Below are positions 43,896 to 53,926 of a DNA stretch of 64,000 bases, piece by piece. Every line of letters starts with the position of its first letter. The stretch's first letter is position 1. The DNA is taken from positions 1 to 64,000 of the forward strand of contig CAMDKI010000003.1 of NCBI GenBank assembly GCA_945901065.1, read 5' to 3'. The notes beneath the pieces were generated by a model. The model worked only from the letters and a program-made list of their open reading frames with translations. It made no database searches and had not been told where the DNA came from. Position numbers and translations under genes: made by a program. This DNA is from Chitinophaga pinensis. GTDB taxonomy: Bacteria; Bacteroidota; Bacteroidia; Chitinophagales; CAIOSU01.

Positions 43896-44264
43896 GTGTG
43901 TTGGGTTAGTTGAACCTTGAAAGTAAGACAATCCAGTTAACGGCAAAAGGGGTCGATAACCGCCTCAACAATAATTAACTAAAAATAGGCTTTATTAACA
44001 TATGGCACTAACCAAATTCTGTTCTTGAAGCCTTAGAAGGTTTAGGGTTGCAATATGCCACGACCACCATAACCCACGCGCGAGCCCCAAGCAACTTACC
44101 AACGGGAAATTTGCCTTGCAACACAGCCTCATAGCGGCTCTGAAACCCATACCAAAACATACCCTGAGGAATAAATAACCCACTTTTTCGCAAAACCAAC
44201 CAATACTTTAACCATTCCCCCGTCAATCAAAATTATTACCTTTGCCCGAAACCTAAACACCGCT
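43896..44264. other. 369-base divergent intergenic region
   Basis: Between the hypothetical membrane protein and the glutamate dehydrogenase family gene. Short ORFs on the minus strand here lack any protein-like composition. Apart from the TACCTTTG box at 44237 nothing is seen. Confidence 0.5.
44237..44244 (+). promoter_or_regulatory. -7 box TACCTTTG for the Glu/Leu dehydrogenase
   Basis: Exact TAnnTTTG match, 20 bases before the ATG at 44265. Confidence 0.5.
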
Positions 44265-45506
44265 ATGGACGCATTACTAAACCAGTACAAAAGCAAAAAA
44301 CCGGAGATCGTATTTGAGTGGAAAGACCCATTTACCGATGCCGAAGGCTGGGTAGTTATCAATTCGTTGCGCGGCGGCGCGGCCGGTGGCGGTACCCGTA
44401 TGCGCAAGGGTCTTGACCGCAGCGAGGTGGAGAGTTTGGCTAAAGTGATGGAGATAAAATTTACCGTGTCGGGCCCTGCCATTGGCGGTGCCAAGAGCGG
44501 TATCAACTTCGACCCGAGTGACCCACGCAAAAACGAGGTGTTGAACCGCTGGTTTCAAGCAGTTATCCCGCTATTGAAAAACTATTATGGCACTGGTGGC
44601 GATTTGAACGTGGACGAGATACATGATGTAATACCCATAACCGAAGACTACGGCCTTTGGCACCCACAAGAGGGTATTGTAACGGGCCACTTCCAAGCAA
44701 GTCAAAAAGAGAAAATCCATATTATTGGTCAATTGCGCCAAGGGGTATCGAAAAAGTTGGAAGACCCACGCTACTCGCCCGACCTTAGCCAAAAAATATT
44801 GGTAGCCGACATGATAACCGGCTTTGGCGTTTCGGAGTCGGTGAGGCATTATTACGATTTAGTACGCAATACCGACTTGGTAGGCAAAACCGCCATTATA
44901 CAAGGTTGGGGCAATGTAGCCGGCGCAGCTGCATACTATTTGGCGCAAAACGGCGTAAAAATCGTAGGTATTATCGACCGTGAGGGCGGCATCATTGATG
45001 CCAATGGACTCGATTTTGAGGCTATCCGTACTTTATTGCTCAACCGCAAACAAAACAAGCTGATTAGCGACAAGGTTATCCCGTTTGAAGAAGTAAACAA
45101 CCGAATTTGGGACGTGAAAGCCGACATATTTATACCTGCAGCGGCCAGTAGGTTGCTTACCCGCGAACATATTGATAGGCTAGCGGCTGCAGGTTGCCAG
45201 GTAATAAGCAGTGGCGCCAACGTGCCGTTTAAAGAAAGCGATGTGTTTTTTGGCGATACCACAGAGTACGTTGATGGTAAGTTGAGCCTCATACCTGACT
45301 TTATAGCCAACTGTGGTATGGCGCGCGTATTTGCTTACCTAATGCAAAAAACCGAGATAGAGGTAACTGATGAGGCCATTTTTGAGGATGTATCAGCTAC
45401 CATACGAAAGGGCATTGAAGAGTTGAACCAACTGCCTGGCGGACAATTACACCTTACCCGTAGAGCCTTGAACATTGCGTTGGGCAAATTGGTTGCGCAG
45501 CAGTAG
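44265..45506 (+). CDS. Glu/Leu/Phe/Val family dehydrogenase
   Basis: 413 residues. The dimerisation/catalytic domain (~15-190) has SGPAIGGAKSGINFDPSD, with the substrate Lys, and YGTGGDLNVDEIHDV, with the catalytic Asp. A Rossmann domain follows (~190-345: IQGWGNVAGAAAYYLAQNG). Oxidative deamination of an L-amino acid with NAD(P)+. It might be a glutamate dehydrogenase, but the paralogous branch is not decided by eye. No signs of transfer. Confidence 0.92.
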   Translation: MDALLNQYKSKKPEIVFEWKDPFTDAEGWVVINSLRGGAAGGGTRMRKGLDRSEVESLAKVMEIKFTVSGPAIGGAKSGINFDPSDPRKNEVLNRWFQAVIPLLKNYYGTGGDLNVDEIHDVIPITEDYGLWHPQEGIVTGHFQASQKEKIHIIGQLRQGVSKKLEDPRYSPDLSQKILVADMITGFGVSESVRHYYDLVRNTDLVGKTAIIQGWGNVAGAAAYYLAQNGVKIVGIIDREGGIIDANGLDFEAIRTLLLNRKQNKLISDKVIPFEEVNNRIWDVKADIFIPAAASRLLTREHIDRLAAAGCQVISSGANVPFKESDVFFGDTTEYVDGKLSLIPDFIANCGMARVFAYLMQKTEIEVTDEAIFEDVSATIRKGIEELNQLPGGQLHLTRRALNIALGKLVAQQ

Positions 45507-45550
45507 GGTTGGGTTAATCAGTTTTTTGGTTGATTTGTTAATCGGGTTTA

Positions 45551-47050
45551 ATGAGTTTAAGTACCTACTTCCGCAAGATTTTTAGTTACCCTATTATATT
45601 AGGGCTTCTATTACTATGCCTCGCCTTTGCGGCACAACCCGCTTTTGCCGATACGCTGCCCATGACCGAAGACCCAGTGGCAGTGCAATCAACTGATGTG
45701 CCCGTTTCCAGCCTTCATGCCATGCCCGCCATTTGGTCGGTTATACCGTTTTTGCTGCTGCTGGGCATGATTGCTACTGGGCCGCTGTTTTATGGTCATT
45801 TTTGGCATAAATATTACCCAGTTATTGCTATTGGTTTAGGTGCAGTGGTAGTGGGTTATTACCTCTTTATGCTGCACGACCAGCACCACCCCGTGCACAG
45901 CTTGGCCGAGTATGCCTCATTTATAGCCTTGCTTGGCGCGCTGTACGTGGTTTCCGGCGGCATATTAATTAAGGTTGATAAGCAGGGCACTGCCATGGTA
46001 AACGTAATACTGCTGCTCTTAGGTGCCGTGTTGGCCAATTTTATAGGTACCACTGGTGCATCTATGTTGCTCATACGGCCATATATGCGCCTCAACAGGC
46101 GTCGGTTGTTACCCTACCACGTGGTGTTCTTCATTTTTATAGTAAGCAATGTGGGCGGAAGCCTTACACCTATGGGCGATCCGCCGCTATTTCTTGGTTT
46201 CTTGAAAGGGGTACCATTTGAGTGGACTTTGCTAAACCTGTGGGGTCCGTGGATGTTTGCTATTGGGTTATTACTGGCTATATTCTTTGTGTTTGATAAG
46301 CGGAATAAAATTGAAGTGGTGCACCATAAACCACACACTGGCAAAGTTAGCATTATGGGTGCGCGCAACATTTTGTTTTTGGTGGCGGTTATCGGTGCCA
46401 TTTTTATCGACCCAAATGTAATCGAACTACCAAGTTTCTTATACATCAACTATCACGGCGATAAAATATCATACTTGCGAGAGCTTATTATGCTCTTAAC
46501 AGCGGTGGTGGCCTACAAAACATCTAATAGTGCGGCTATCAAAGAAAACCACTTCAACTTCGACCCTATAAAAGAGGTGGCCTTTCTGTTCATTGGCATT
46601 TTCGCTACCATGATGCCCGCACTGCAGCTTATCGGGGCATTTGCCCAAGAAAATGCCCATCTCGTTACCGCCAACAGCCTTTATTGGACAGCAGGAGGCC
46701 TTTCGGGCGTGCTCGATAATGCCCCCACTTATCTTAACTTTCTGGCAGCGGCCATGGGCAAAATTGGGCTAGACATTGGTAACCCGGAGCATGTAAGGCA
46801 ATTTGCTAATGGGGTAATGCTAGATGGGGTAAGCTCTATGGATTATTTGGCAGCAGTATCTATAGCATCCGTATTTTTTGGGGCATTTACCTACATAGGC
46901 AATGCGCCCAACTTTATGGTAAAAGCCATTGCCGAAGAGGAGGGCCTTGGTATGCCCAGCTTCTTGAACTATATCATAAAGTTTGCAATACCCATCTTGT
47001 TGCCAGTGCTGTTTCTTACTTGGCTCGTTTTTTCTGGTTGTAGCAACTAA
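45551..47050 (+). CDS. NhaD-type sodium:proton antiporter
   Basis: 499 residues of the CitMHS/NhaD ion-transporter superfamily. About twelve hydrophobic segments; signatures are LANFIGTTGASMLLIRPYM, VSNVGGSLTPMGDPPLFLGF and SGVLDNAPTYLNF. Exchanges Na+ or Li+ for H+ at the inner membrane. The first ~34 residues resemble a cleavable signal peptide ending FAADTLP-like (AQPAFADTLP), an extension found in many NhaD proteins. It follows the dehydrogenase gene by 44 bases, perhaps in the same transcript. Confidence 0.9.
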   Translation: MSLSTYFRKIFSYPIILGLLLLCLAFAAQPAFADTLPMTEDPVAVQSTDVPVSSLHAMPAIWSVIPFLLLLGMIATGPLFYGHFWHKYYPVIAIGLGAVVVGYYLFMLHDQHHPVHSLAEYASFIALLGALYVVSGGILIKVDKQGTAMVNVILLLLGAVLANFIGTTGASMLLIRPYMRLNRRRLLPYHVVFFIFIVSNVGGSLTPMGDPPLFLGFLKGVPFEWTLLNLWGPWMFAIGLLLAIFFVFDKRNKIEVVHHKPHTGKVSIMGARNILFLVAVIGAIFIDPNVIELPSFLYINYHGDKISYLRELIMLLTAVVAYKTSNSAAIKENHFNFDPIKEVAFLFIGIFATMMPALQLIGAFAQENAHLVTANSLYWTAGGLSGVLDNAPTYLNFLAAAMGKIGLDIGNPEHVRQFANGVMLDGVSSMDYLAAVSIASVFFGAFTYIGNAPNFMVKAIAEEEGLGMPSFLNYIIKFAIPILLPVLFLTWLVFSGCSN

Positions 47051-47169
47051 GGAAACATCAATAAAAAAGAGCAGGATACAATATTTATCAATTTACTTTT
47101 AAAAAGTACTCAACAAAACAGTTGGTTCATTGTTACGTGTATTCACCTACAAAACCAACCTCCATACCA

Positions 47170-47712
47170 ATGAAGTATTTTATTGTTCTACTAACGATGG
47201 TAACCCTCATGTCGGCTACCTGCAGCAAACCTACTTGCCTACCTGTAACGGTTGATACTAGTGCCAATAAAGCCCAATTTTTAGGTAAATGGTACGAAAT
47301 CGCTAGCATTCCACAGTTTTTCAATATTGGTTGCCAATGCACTACTGCTGAGTATCTTGACAATGGCAGCAACATTATCGTAAAAAACAGTTGCCGCTTA
47401 GGTGGCGCTTTGATTGGTATACCTAACAATATAACAGGTACTGCTACCGTACCCGATCCAAATGTGTTTGCGAAAATAAAAGTACGTTTCCCAGTTTCGC
47501 CTGTTGATGCGGATTACTGGATATTAGATTTCGGGCCGAATGGCGATTACATGTTGGTAGGAGACCCTGACAAAAATACCTTGTTTATTTTGAGCCGCAC
47601 GGCTAGCCTTAACCAAGGCACTTACAACAACCTAGTAAACAAAGCCAAGGGTATGTGTTTTGATACCAGCAAGCTGAAAAGGACTGAGCAAGGCACTTGC
47701 ACTGGCGTATAA
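47170..47712 (+). CDS. lipocalin family lipoprotein (Blc-like)
   Basis: 180 residues from ATG 47170. Lipoprotein signal MKYFIVLLTMVTLMSATC (Cys18). The lipocalin GxW motif is FLGKWYEIASIPQFF, followed by CQCTTAEYL, VRFPVSPVDADYWIL and NGDYMLVGDPDKNTLFILSR. Blc-like lipocalins bind fatty acids or lysophospholipids on the outer membrane and help membrane repair. A terminator follows 26 bases later. Confidence 0.92.
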   Translation: MKYFIVLLTMVTLMSATCSKPTCLPVTVDTSANKAQFLGKWYEIASIPQFFNIGCQCTTAEYLDNGSNIIVKNSCRLGGALIGIPNNITGTATVPDPNVFAKIKVRFPVSPVDADYWILDFGPNGDYMLVGDPDKNTLFILSRTASLNQGTYNNLVNKAKGMCFDTSKLKRTEQGTCTGV

Positions 47713-47738
47713 ACAACAAAGCATATTTACATATTAAT

Positions 47739-47774
47739 AGAGCCTCAGCAAAATTTCGCTGGGGCTCTTTTGTT
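47739..47774 (+). terminator. intrinsic terminator after the lipocalin gene
   Basis: 11-bp stem AGAGCCTCAGC/GCTGGGGCTCT with one G.U pair, 8-base loop, followed by a T-rich tract (TTTTGTTT). Confidence 0.8.
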
Positions 47775-47897
47775 TACCCCATGGCACGTGCCGCTAATTA
47801 TAGCTTGCGTTGATGGTAATTGCAGGTACTATCTCCTCCCCAACATCACCAAACCATTAAAAAACAATAAATAGTAGCGGGCGTGAAATAATAAGGT

Positions 47898-47905
47898 TAT
47901 CTTTG
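47898..47905 (+). promoter_or_regulatory. -7 box TATCTTTG for typA
   Basis: Exact TAnnTTTG match, 108 bases before the ATG, implying a leader of about 100 bases. Confidence 0.45.
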
Positions 47906-48013
47906 CGCATCTTTTAGAATTCCCTTTATTAGGGAATGTAAGAAGATAGATTGTATAATGGTCTCAAAGCCAAGATACAGTCGTAACTCATACATCGTAA
48001 TTCGTAAATCGAA

Positions 48014-49822
48014 ATGAATCAAATTCCAATTAGAAACATCGCCATTATCGCGCACGTCGATCACGGCAAAACTACCCTAGTAGACAAGTTGCTACTACAA
48101 TGTAAACTTTTTTCGGACCACGAGATTCCCGGAGAATTGATACTGGACAATAACGACTTGGAGCGTGAGCGCGGTATCACCATCTTGGCTAAAAACGTAG
48201 CGGTACGTTACAAGGACGTTAAAATTAACATCATCGATACTCCTGGTCACGCCGATTTCGGTGGTGAGGTAGAGCGTGTATTGAACATGGCCGACGGTGT
48301 ATTGTTGCTAGTGGATGCCTTTGAGGGCCCAATGCCACAAACCCGCTTTGTACTGCAAAAAGCTTTGGCCCTTGGTCTTAAGCCTATCGTAGTTATCAAT
48401 AAAGTAGATAAAGAAAACTGTCGCCCCGATGAGGTTCAAGAATCGGTTTTCGAGCTGATGTTTAACTTGGATGCTTCTGAAGAGCAGTTGGATTTTCCTA
48501 CCATCTACGGTTCGGCTAAGAACGGTTGGATGAGCACCGACTACAAAGTGCCAACTACTACTGTGATTCCTTTGTTGGATGCCATCCTAGAGCACATACC
48601 TGCACCAATCCCTCACCCAGGCACCACGCAGTTAATGATTACCTCATTGGATTATAGCAGCTACGTAGGCCGTATTGCCGTTGGTCGTTTGCACCGCGGT
48701 ACCCTTAAGGAAGGTCAGCCAGTGAGCTTGGTTAAGCGCGATGGCTCTATCCTTAAAACCCGTGTGAAAGAATTGTTCGTATTTGAAGGTTTTGGAAAAA
48801 CACGCGTAAAAGACCCGGTAATTAACGGCGAAATATGCGGTGTGCTAGGTATCGAAGGTTTTGACATTGGCGATACCATTGCCGATTTTGAAAACCCAGA
48901 GGGCTTAGTACCAATTGCTATCGACGAGCCCACTATGAGCATGACCTTTACCATCAACAACTCACCGTTCTTTGGTAAAGAAGGCAAGTTCGTAACCAGC
49001 CGACACATTAAAGACCGTTTGGAGAAAGAGTTGGAAAAAAACTTGGCCATGCGCTTGGAAATGACTGACAGTGCCGATACCTTCTTGGTGTTTGGCCGTG
49101 GTGTACTCCACCTTTCAGTATTGATTGAGACCATGCGCCGCGAGGGGTATGAGTTACAAGTGGGCCAGCCGCAGGTATTGTTCAAAGAAATTGACGGCCG
49201 CAAATGTGAGCCGGTTGAGGATTTGACCGTGGATTTGCCAGAGAACGTAAGCGGTAAGGTGATTGAAGCAGTTACCAAACGCAAAGGTGAATTGGTAAGC
49301 ATGTTGCCTAAAGGCGACCGCGTATCATTGGAGTTTGTTATCCCTTCTCGTGGTATCATCGGTTTGCGTAACCGTATCTTGACCCTTACAGCGGGCGAGG
49401 CCATTATGGCACACCGCTTGAAAGGCTACGAGCCCTTCAGAGGCGAGATTGAAGGCCGTATCAATGGTTCATTGATTTCTATGGAATTAGGCACGGCCAT
49501 CGCTTATGGATTGGACAAGCTACAAGACCGTGGTAAGTTCTTCATCGGCCCTGGCGATGAAATATATACTGGCCAAGTTATCGGCGAAAACAACCGTGGC
49601 GATGATTTGGTTATCAACGTTACCAAAAAGAAACAGCTTACTAACATGCGCGCATCGGGCACGGATGATAAGATGAAACTGATGCCACCAATCCGCCACA
49701 GTTTGGAAGAAGCATTGGAGTACATCCAAGCTGATGAATACGTGGAAGTTACGCCAAAATCGATCCGCCTGCGTAAGGTGTACTTGGATGAAGCCGACCG
49801 TAAACGCTACGGTGGTAAGTAG
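48014..49822 (+). CDS. typA: ribosome-associated translational GTPase TypA/BipA
   Basis: 602 residues. GTPase motifs: [10 protein letters not shown] (P-loop), [17 protein letters not shown] and NKVD. Then EF-G-like domain 2, domains III and V, and the BipA-specific C-terminal domain ([35 protein letters not shown]). It binds the 70S ribosome and aids 50S assembly or translation under stress. Codon use is clearly that of a highly expressed gene. A strong terminator follows. Confidence 0.98.
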   Translation: MNQIPIRNIAIIAHVDHGKTTLVDKLLLQCKLFSDHEIPGELILDNNDLERERGITILAKNVAVRYKDVKINIIDTPGHADFGGEVERVLNMADGVLLLVDAFEGPMPQTRFVLQKALALGLKPIVVINKVDKENCRPDEVQESVFELMFNLDASEEQLDFPTIYGSAKNGWMSTDYKVPTTTVIPLLDAILEHIPAPIPHPGTTQLMITSLDYSSYVGRIAVGRLHRGTLKEGQPVSLVKRDGSILKTRVKELFVFEGFGKTRVKDPVINGEICGVLGIEGFDIGDTIADFENPEGLVPIAIDEPTMSMTFTINNSPFFGKEGKFVTSRHIKDRLEKELEKNLAMRLEMTDSADTFLVFGRGVLHLSVLIETMRREGYELQVGQPQVLFKEIDGRKCEPVEDLTVDLPENVSGKVIEAVTKRKGELVSMLPKGDRVSLEFVIPSRGIIGLRNRILTLTAGEAIMAHRLKGYEPFRGEIEGRINGSLISMELGTAIAYGLDKLQDRGKFFIGPGDEIYTGQVIGENNRGDDLVINVTKKKQLTNMRASGTDDKMKLMPPIRHSLEEALEYIQADEYVEVTPKSIRLRKVYLDEADRKRYGGK

Positions 49823-49847
49823 TAACTAGGAATTAGTAACTAGACAT

Positions 49848-49884
49848 AAAACGCCCGATGCAGCAATGTGTCGGGCGTTTTTCT
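49848..49884 (+). terminator. intrinsic terminator after typA
   Basis: Perfect 11-bp stem AAAACGCCCGA/TCGGGCGTTTT with a 12-base loop (49848-49881), ending in a T-run. Confidence 0.85.
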
Positions 49885-50063
49885 GCTTACTGAGAATGGC
49901 TGATCGGGCGTTATGTTGAACAAACAATTGAACCTGCCAAAACCCTCATTGCTATTATCAATTTGCCGATAACAAGAACCTTACGTGCAATTGTTGAAAT
50001 CTTAACAAGCACTGCTTGGTTTGCAATTTACTGACTTGTAAATTGAAGCTCAAATAATTTTTT

Positions 50064-51521
50064 ATGTACCGCTTTACTGTCGTCTTGGTGCTAAGTGCTA
50101 TTGTTGGGTTAGCTTTTGCTTTTTTGCCAACGGGCGAATTGCCTTTTAAGGGCATAGCACCCAATGATACCACACAAGATTTACTGCTACCAGCTGGGGC
50201 ACAATACGACATACTATTTTCAGAGCAACTAGACTCTGTGCTTACCGACGATGGGCGCAAGCTACCCGCCAAAGGCAAACAAGATTTTTTGGCTTACCTG
50301 CCTATTAACGGATCTAGCGAGCACGGGTATATATACGTAAACCACGAGCTTCGCAACGCCAACGATTTGCTAGGCGATGGCGGTGGCATGAGCTGGTTTG
50401 AAGTACAGCAGGAAAACGGCCATTGGAAAGTGGTAAACAATTTTCATTACATCAGCTTTGATAATTTGGGAGGTACTTGGCACAACTGCGGTGGTGGAAT
50501 TACACCTAAAGGTAGCATATTAACCGCCGAAGAATATCCAACCAATAGCAATGCTGAGCTTTCTAAAGACGGCACGCATTTTAAAGATACATCTGACTTT
50601 AATGGTTTTAAACGCTACGAGCATATGGGTTGGATGGTTGAGGTTGACCCGAAAACCAATAAGCCACTGCATAAGCTTTATGCTATGGGCCGCTATAGCC
50701 ACGAAGATGTGCACTGCATGCCCGACGGCAAGACCGTGTACCTAACTGACGACCAAAGCCCTGGTGTGTTTTTTAAGTTCGTGGCCGACAAAAAAGATGA
50801 TTATACCAAAGGTCAGCTTTACGCCTACCAACAAACGCTGGATGGCAAAGGTGGCAATTGGTTGGCATTGCCCAGAGATACCTTCAGCATGATAAATGCC
50901 CGTGAAGTGGCTTTTAAATTAGGCGCTACATTGTTTAAAGGCCACGAATGGGTAGAGGTGGTTAATGGTAAAATATACATAACCGAGACAGGCGGCGACA
51001 CCAGCAACTTTGCCAAGGCCATTCGCTTAGGCGGCAAACCGGCTTATCATCTTAGCCAAGCACCCAACCGTATAAACGACACCTTGTACGATGCCCCATA
51101 TGGCCATGTGCTTGTGCTAGACCCAACAACCAATTTGATGCAAATACTGATTACCGGCGGAGACTTAAATGATGGCGGAAACTTTTCGCAGCCCGATGCA
51201 CTCACTGCAGTTTCTATTGGCAATAAGCAGTATTTAGTGGTTTGCGAAGATATAGGAAGCACCAAGCGAAACCGAGTAGGCCAAACCGCAGCCGCCAAAG
51301 GGGAAAAGTATAACGAAATGTACTTTTTAGACCTTTCCAAACCCAATCCTTCTCGCAATAATTTGGTGCGTTTTAGTGCTGGCCCGCGCGGATGCGAACA
51401 GACGGGGCCCATTTTTACCCCTGATAGTAAAACCATGTTTATGGTAGTGCAAAACCCCGATAAACGAAACGCGGAGCCCTTTAACCGATCAATAGTAGTG
51501 GCAATCACGAATTGTTTCTAA
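50064..51521 (+). CDS. PhoX-like (DUF839) secreted protein
   Basis: 485 residues with a hydrophobic N-terminus (YRFTVVLVLSAIVGLAFAF). The DUF839/PhoX beta-propeller signatures are GYIYVNHELRN, NNFHYISFDNLGGTWHNCGG, WMVEVDPKTNKPLHKLYAMGRYSHED and ARGCEQ-like GPRGCEQTGPIFTPDSKTMF. PhoX enzymes are Ca/Fe phosphatases in the periplasm, but many DUF839 relatives lack activity. No twin-arginine signal is seen, unlike classic PhoX, so activity is unproven. Confidence 0.85.
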   Translation: MYRFTVVLVLSAIVGLAFAFLPTGELPFKGIAPNDTTQDLLLPAGAQYDILFSEQLDSVLTDDGRKLPAKGKQDFLAYLPINGSSEHGYIYVNHELRNANDLLGDGGGMSWFEVQQENGHWKVVNNFHYISFDNLGGTWHNCGGGITPKGSILTAEEYPTNSNAELSKDGTHFKDTSDFNGFKRYEHMGWMVEVDPKTNKPLHKLYAMGRYSHEDVHCMPDGKTVYLTDDQSPGVFFKFVADKKDDYTKGQLYAYQQTLDGKGGNWLALPRDTFSMINAREVAFKLGATLFKGHEWVEVVNGKIYITETGGDTSNFAKAIRLGGKPAYHLSQAPNRINDTLYDAPYGHVLVLDPTTNLMQILITGGDLNDGGNFSQPDALTAVSIGNKQYLVVCEDIGSTKRNRVGQTAAAKGEKYNEMYFLDLSKPNPSRNNLVRFSAGPRGCEQTGPIFTPDSKTMFMVVQNPDKRNAEPFNRSIVVAITNCF

Positions 51522-51542
51522 TACCGAAAATCTATTGCCCTC

Positions 51543-51765
51543 AATCCTCTGGCACATGGCTGTATGTTTTCCGTGGGCCATCAACGAGTGTATTGTCAAT
51601 AACCAGGGTGTTGCAATTGATGGTAACAAAGCCGTTTACGATATAAGATTGAGGCGAGCCCCTACAAATTCTTAGCTAGCGGTTATCGTGAGTTGGCTGC
51701 TGCGCACCGTTAAGCTATCTCTAAACAAAAAGGTCTGTTGATAGGCATTGAGCAGAAGAGTTACA
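51543..51765 (-). pseudogene. possible remnant of a small beta-rich protein gene
   Basis: On the minus strand, one frame reads EDIRIVTLLLNAYQQTFLFR, then DSLTVRSSQLTITAS and a stop. A shifted frame then reads SPQSYIVNGFVTINC, NTLVIDNTLVDGPRKTYSHV and PED before a TGA. The two segments look like one beta-rich C-terminal region broken by a frameshift and stop, with its N-terminus absent against the polyprenyl synthase gene. No family is recognised; it could be chance. Confidence 0.3.
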
Positions 51766-51769
51766 ATCC

Positions 51770-52744
51770 TTATATCTTCCTTTCAGTAGTATATCGTATC
51801 ACCTCTTCTAAGCTATCGCGCACAGGGCTGGCGGGGTAGGTGAGCAGTATGTCGAGGGCTTGCTGTTTGTAAGTTTCCATTATCCGCTCCGTATATTCAA
51901 TGCCACCGCTGGCGCGAACATATTGTATTACCTCATCTACTTTACGGGGTAGGTGGTTCTCGTTTTTCACGATATTGATGATGCGGCGCTTATCGCTGCG
52001 GCTGGCCTTGTTGAGGGCATAAATAAGCGGCAAGGTCATTTTGCGCTCTTTAATATCGATACCCTTAGGCTTGCCTATTTCGTGGCTGCCGTAATCAAAC
52101 AAGTCATCTTTTATCTGGAAGGCAATGCCCACCTTTTCGCCAAATAGGCGGATTTTATCAATAGCGGCTTTATCGTCGGTAGTGCTTGCAGCGCCGCACG
52201 CGCAAGCCGAAGCAATCAGCGTAGCCGTTTTCTGGCGGATTATTTCGAAGTAAACATCCTCCTTAATATCCAGCTTACGAGCTTTCTCCATTTGCAAAAG
52301 CTCGCCTTCGCTCATTTCGCGCACCGAGCTGGCCATTATTTTCAGTAGGTCGAAATGGTCGTTATCCAACGAAATCAATAGGCCTTTGCTCAGCAGGTAA
52401 TCTCCCACCAGCACGGCTACTTTATTTTTCCAGAGGGCGTTTATACTAAAGAAACCGCGGCGTTTGTGGCTGTCATCCACTACATCGTCGTGCACCAAGG
52501 TAGCGGTGTGCAACAGTTCAATAAGGGCAGCGGCATTGTAGGTCTTTTCGGTTATTTCGCCATGCAATTTGGCACAAAGCATAACAAACATAGGGCGCAT
52601 TTGCTTGCCTTTGCGCTGTACAATGTAGTGCGTCACTCGGTCTAGCATCGGCACGCGGCTTTTCATGGCAAGCCGAAACTTCTCCTCAAAAATATCGAGC
52701 TCAGCTGCAATAGGGGCCTTTATGTTGTGCAGCTTAACTGCCAT
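51770..52744 (-). CDS. polyprenyl (octaprenyl-type) diphosphate synthase
   Basis: 324 residues. The first Asp-rich motif is HTATLVHDDVVDDSHKRRG and the second FQIKDDLFDYGSHEIGKPKG. Condenses isopentenyl diphosphate units into a long all-trans chain, the likely side chain of menaquinone in this phylum. Long-chain specificity rather than farnesyl or geranylgeranyl is inferred from the small residues before the first motif, not proven. A TACCTTTA box lies upstream (52769 region, minus). Confidence 0.92.
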   Translation of the reverse strand: MAVKLHNIKAPIAAELDIFEEKFRLAMKSRVPMLDRVTHYIVQRKGKQMRPMFVMLCAKLHGEITEKTYNAAALIELLHTATLVHDDVVDDSHKRRGFFSINALWKNKVAVLVGDYLLSKGLLISLDNDHFDLLKIMASSVREMSEGELLQMEKARKLDIKEDVYFEIIRQKTATLIASACACGAASTTDDKAAIDKIRLFGEKVGIAFQIKDDLFDYGSHEIGKPKGIDIKERKMTLPLIYALNKASRSDKRRIINIVKNENHLPRKVDEVIQYVRASGGIEYTERIMETYKQQALDILLTYPASPVRDSLEEVIRYTTERKI

Positions 52745-52894
52745 GAATACGTGTTTTTAAACCAATGTAAAGGTAGCCCAAACAATCGGATTTGCCTAAA
52801 TACCAAATGTGCTAGACGGTGTTGATTAATGTCAGTTGTACGGGTATATCGCCTTAAACCGAAATACAATTTACAATTAAGGTCATGCAGGATA

Positions 52895-53800
52895 CTATTG
52901 TGCGCTCCTCCTCACTATCAAATCACTCAACCTCGGCAACAATCGCGGTACGCGTTGCATGTGTTCGGCATAGTTAGGGCGGCGGGCAAGGGAGCGCTTT
53001 TCGTGCATGGGTATGCTAATGAACATAAACAGGGCATTAATGGCAATGGGCCCTATAATGTACCACCAATTGTGCCAGCCGCTGGCCAGGGCAAAAAAGA
53101 AGATGCCCCACCAAAACATAATTTCGCCCAAGTAATTGGGGTGGCGGCAGTAGCGCCAAAGACCGCTTTTGAGTGTGGTGCCTGGGGCAGGTTTGGTGTT
53201 TACAAATCGATAGAGTTGTTTATCGGCGCTGGCTTCTATCCAAATTGCAATGCCACAAACAACAAAACCCACCACATCCAAGAAATTGAAAGGACTATTT
53301 TGACTATCCAACGCTGGGTAAAGACTTAAACAAGCTAAGTATACCAGCACCGTAGGGAACAAGTGTATACCTGTAAAACTTACCAACCAATAGGCTTTGC
53401 CGGTTTGTTGCTTAAGTTGCAGATAGCGCCAATCTTCGTGGCCCATATCCGTCCATTGCCGCCACCAATTAAAGGTAAGCCTGCCACCCCAAGTACAGAT
53501 AACGCCAAAAACCATGAGCTGGCGAATTAGGCATGCATTTACTTCTGCTTGGGCAATGAGGTAGCCTGCAATTACTATGGGAGCAACGCTCCAATAGGGG
53601 TCGTAAATGCTCGAGTTGTTGAAACCAAGGCTGAATAGAAACACTGCCACGGCAGCGGCCACATCGGCAGCTAAAATAACCAGCAACGGGTGCCAGCTGT
53701 CGGGGGCACTTTGGGTCACCAATACCGAAACTATACCGGCTGCTACGTAGGCAAGCAGTACCCAAATCCAGCCACGACGGTTTTTAGGGCTTAGTGGCAT
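52895..53800 (-). CDS. DUF1295 (steroid 5-alpha-reductase-like) membrane protein
   Basis: 301 residues with ~7 hydrophobic segments. Family signatures are YDPYWSVAPI, RLTFNWWRQWTDMGHEDWRY, GLWRYCRHPNYLGEIMFWWG and PMHEKRSLARRPNYAEH. DUF1295 is related to steroid reductases and isoprenylcysteine methyltransferases; the substrate in bacteria is unknown. Confidence 0.93.
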   Translation of the reverse strand: MPLSPKNRRGWIWVLLAYVAAGIVSVLVTQSAPDSWHPLLVILAADVAAAVAVFLFSLGFNNSSIYDPYWSVAPIVIAGYLIAQAEVNACLIRQLMVFGVICTWGGRLTFNWWRQWTDMGHEDWRYLQLKQQTGKAYWLVSFTGIHLFPTVLVYLACLSLYPALDSQNSPFNFLDVVGFVVCGIAIWIEASADKQLYRFVNTKPAPGTTLKSGLWRYCRHPNYLGEIMFWWGIFFFALASGWHNWWYIIGPIAINALFMFISIPMHEKRSLARRPNYAEHMQRVPRLLPRLSDLIVRRSAQ

Positions 53801-53805
53801 ATAGC

Positions 53806-53813
53806 CAAAGATA
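53806..53813 (-). promoter_or_regulatory. -7 box TATCTTTG immediately before the DUF1295 gene
   Basis: Exact TAnnTTTG match ending five bases before the ATG, the same close spacing seen at dut, which predicts a leaderless or nearly leaderless transcript. Confidence 0.45.
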
Positions 53814-53926
53814 ATAGTTTTGCGAGAAGTATATTAGTTGATTGGTTAGTAGTTCTGCAGATTTGAGTAGGTAGGGTTTGTACGGGCATTTCGTATTTGC
53901 TCTTGGCGTTTACTGCGCTGCCCATG

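Larger units (their letters stand above)
47713..48013. other. intergenic region between lipocalin and typA
   Basis: 301 bases containing the lipocalin terminator (47739-47774), the typA -7 box (47898-47905) and a stretch of short words (GTCGTAACTC, CATCGTAATTCGTAAATCG) just before typA. No gene seen. Confidence 0.55.

Noticed and set aside
43995-44226. Two overlapping minus-strand ORFs before the Glu/Leu dehydrogenase gene
   Set aside because: No start context or protein character, and they mutually overlap; treated as intergenic.
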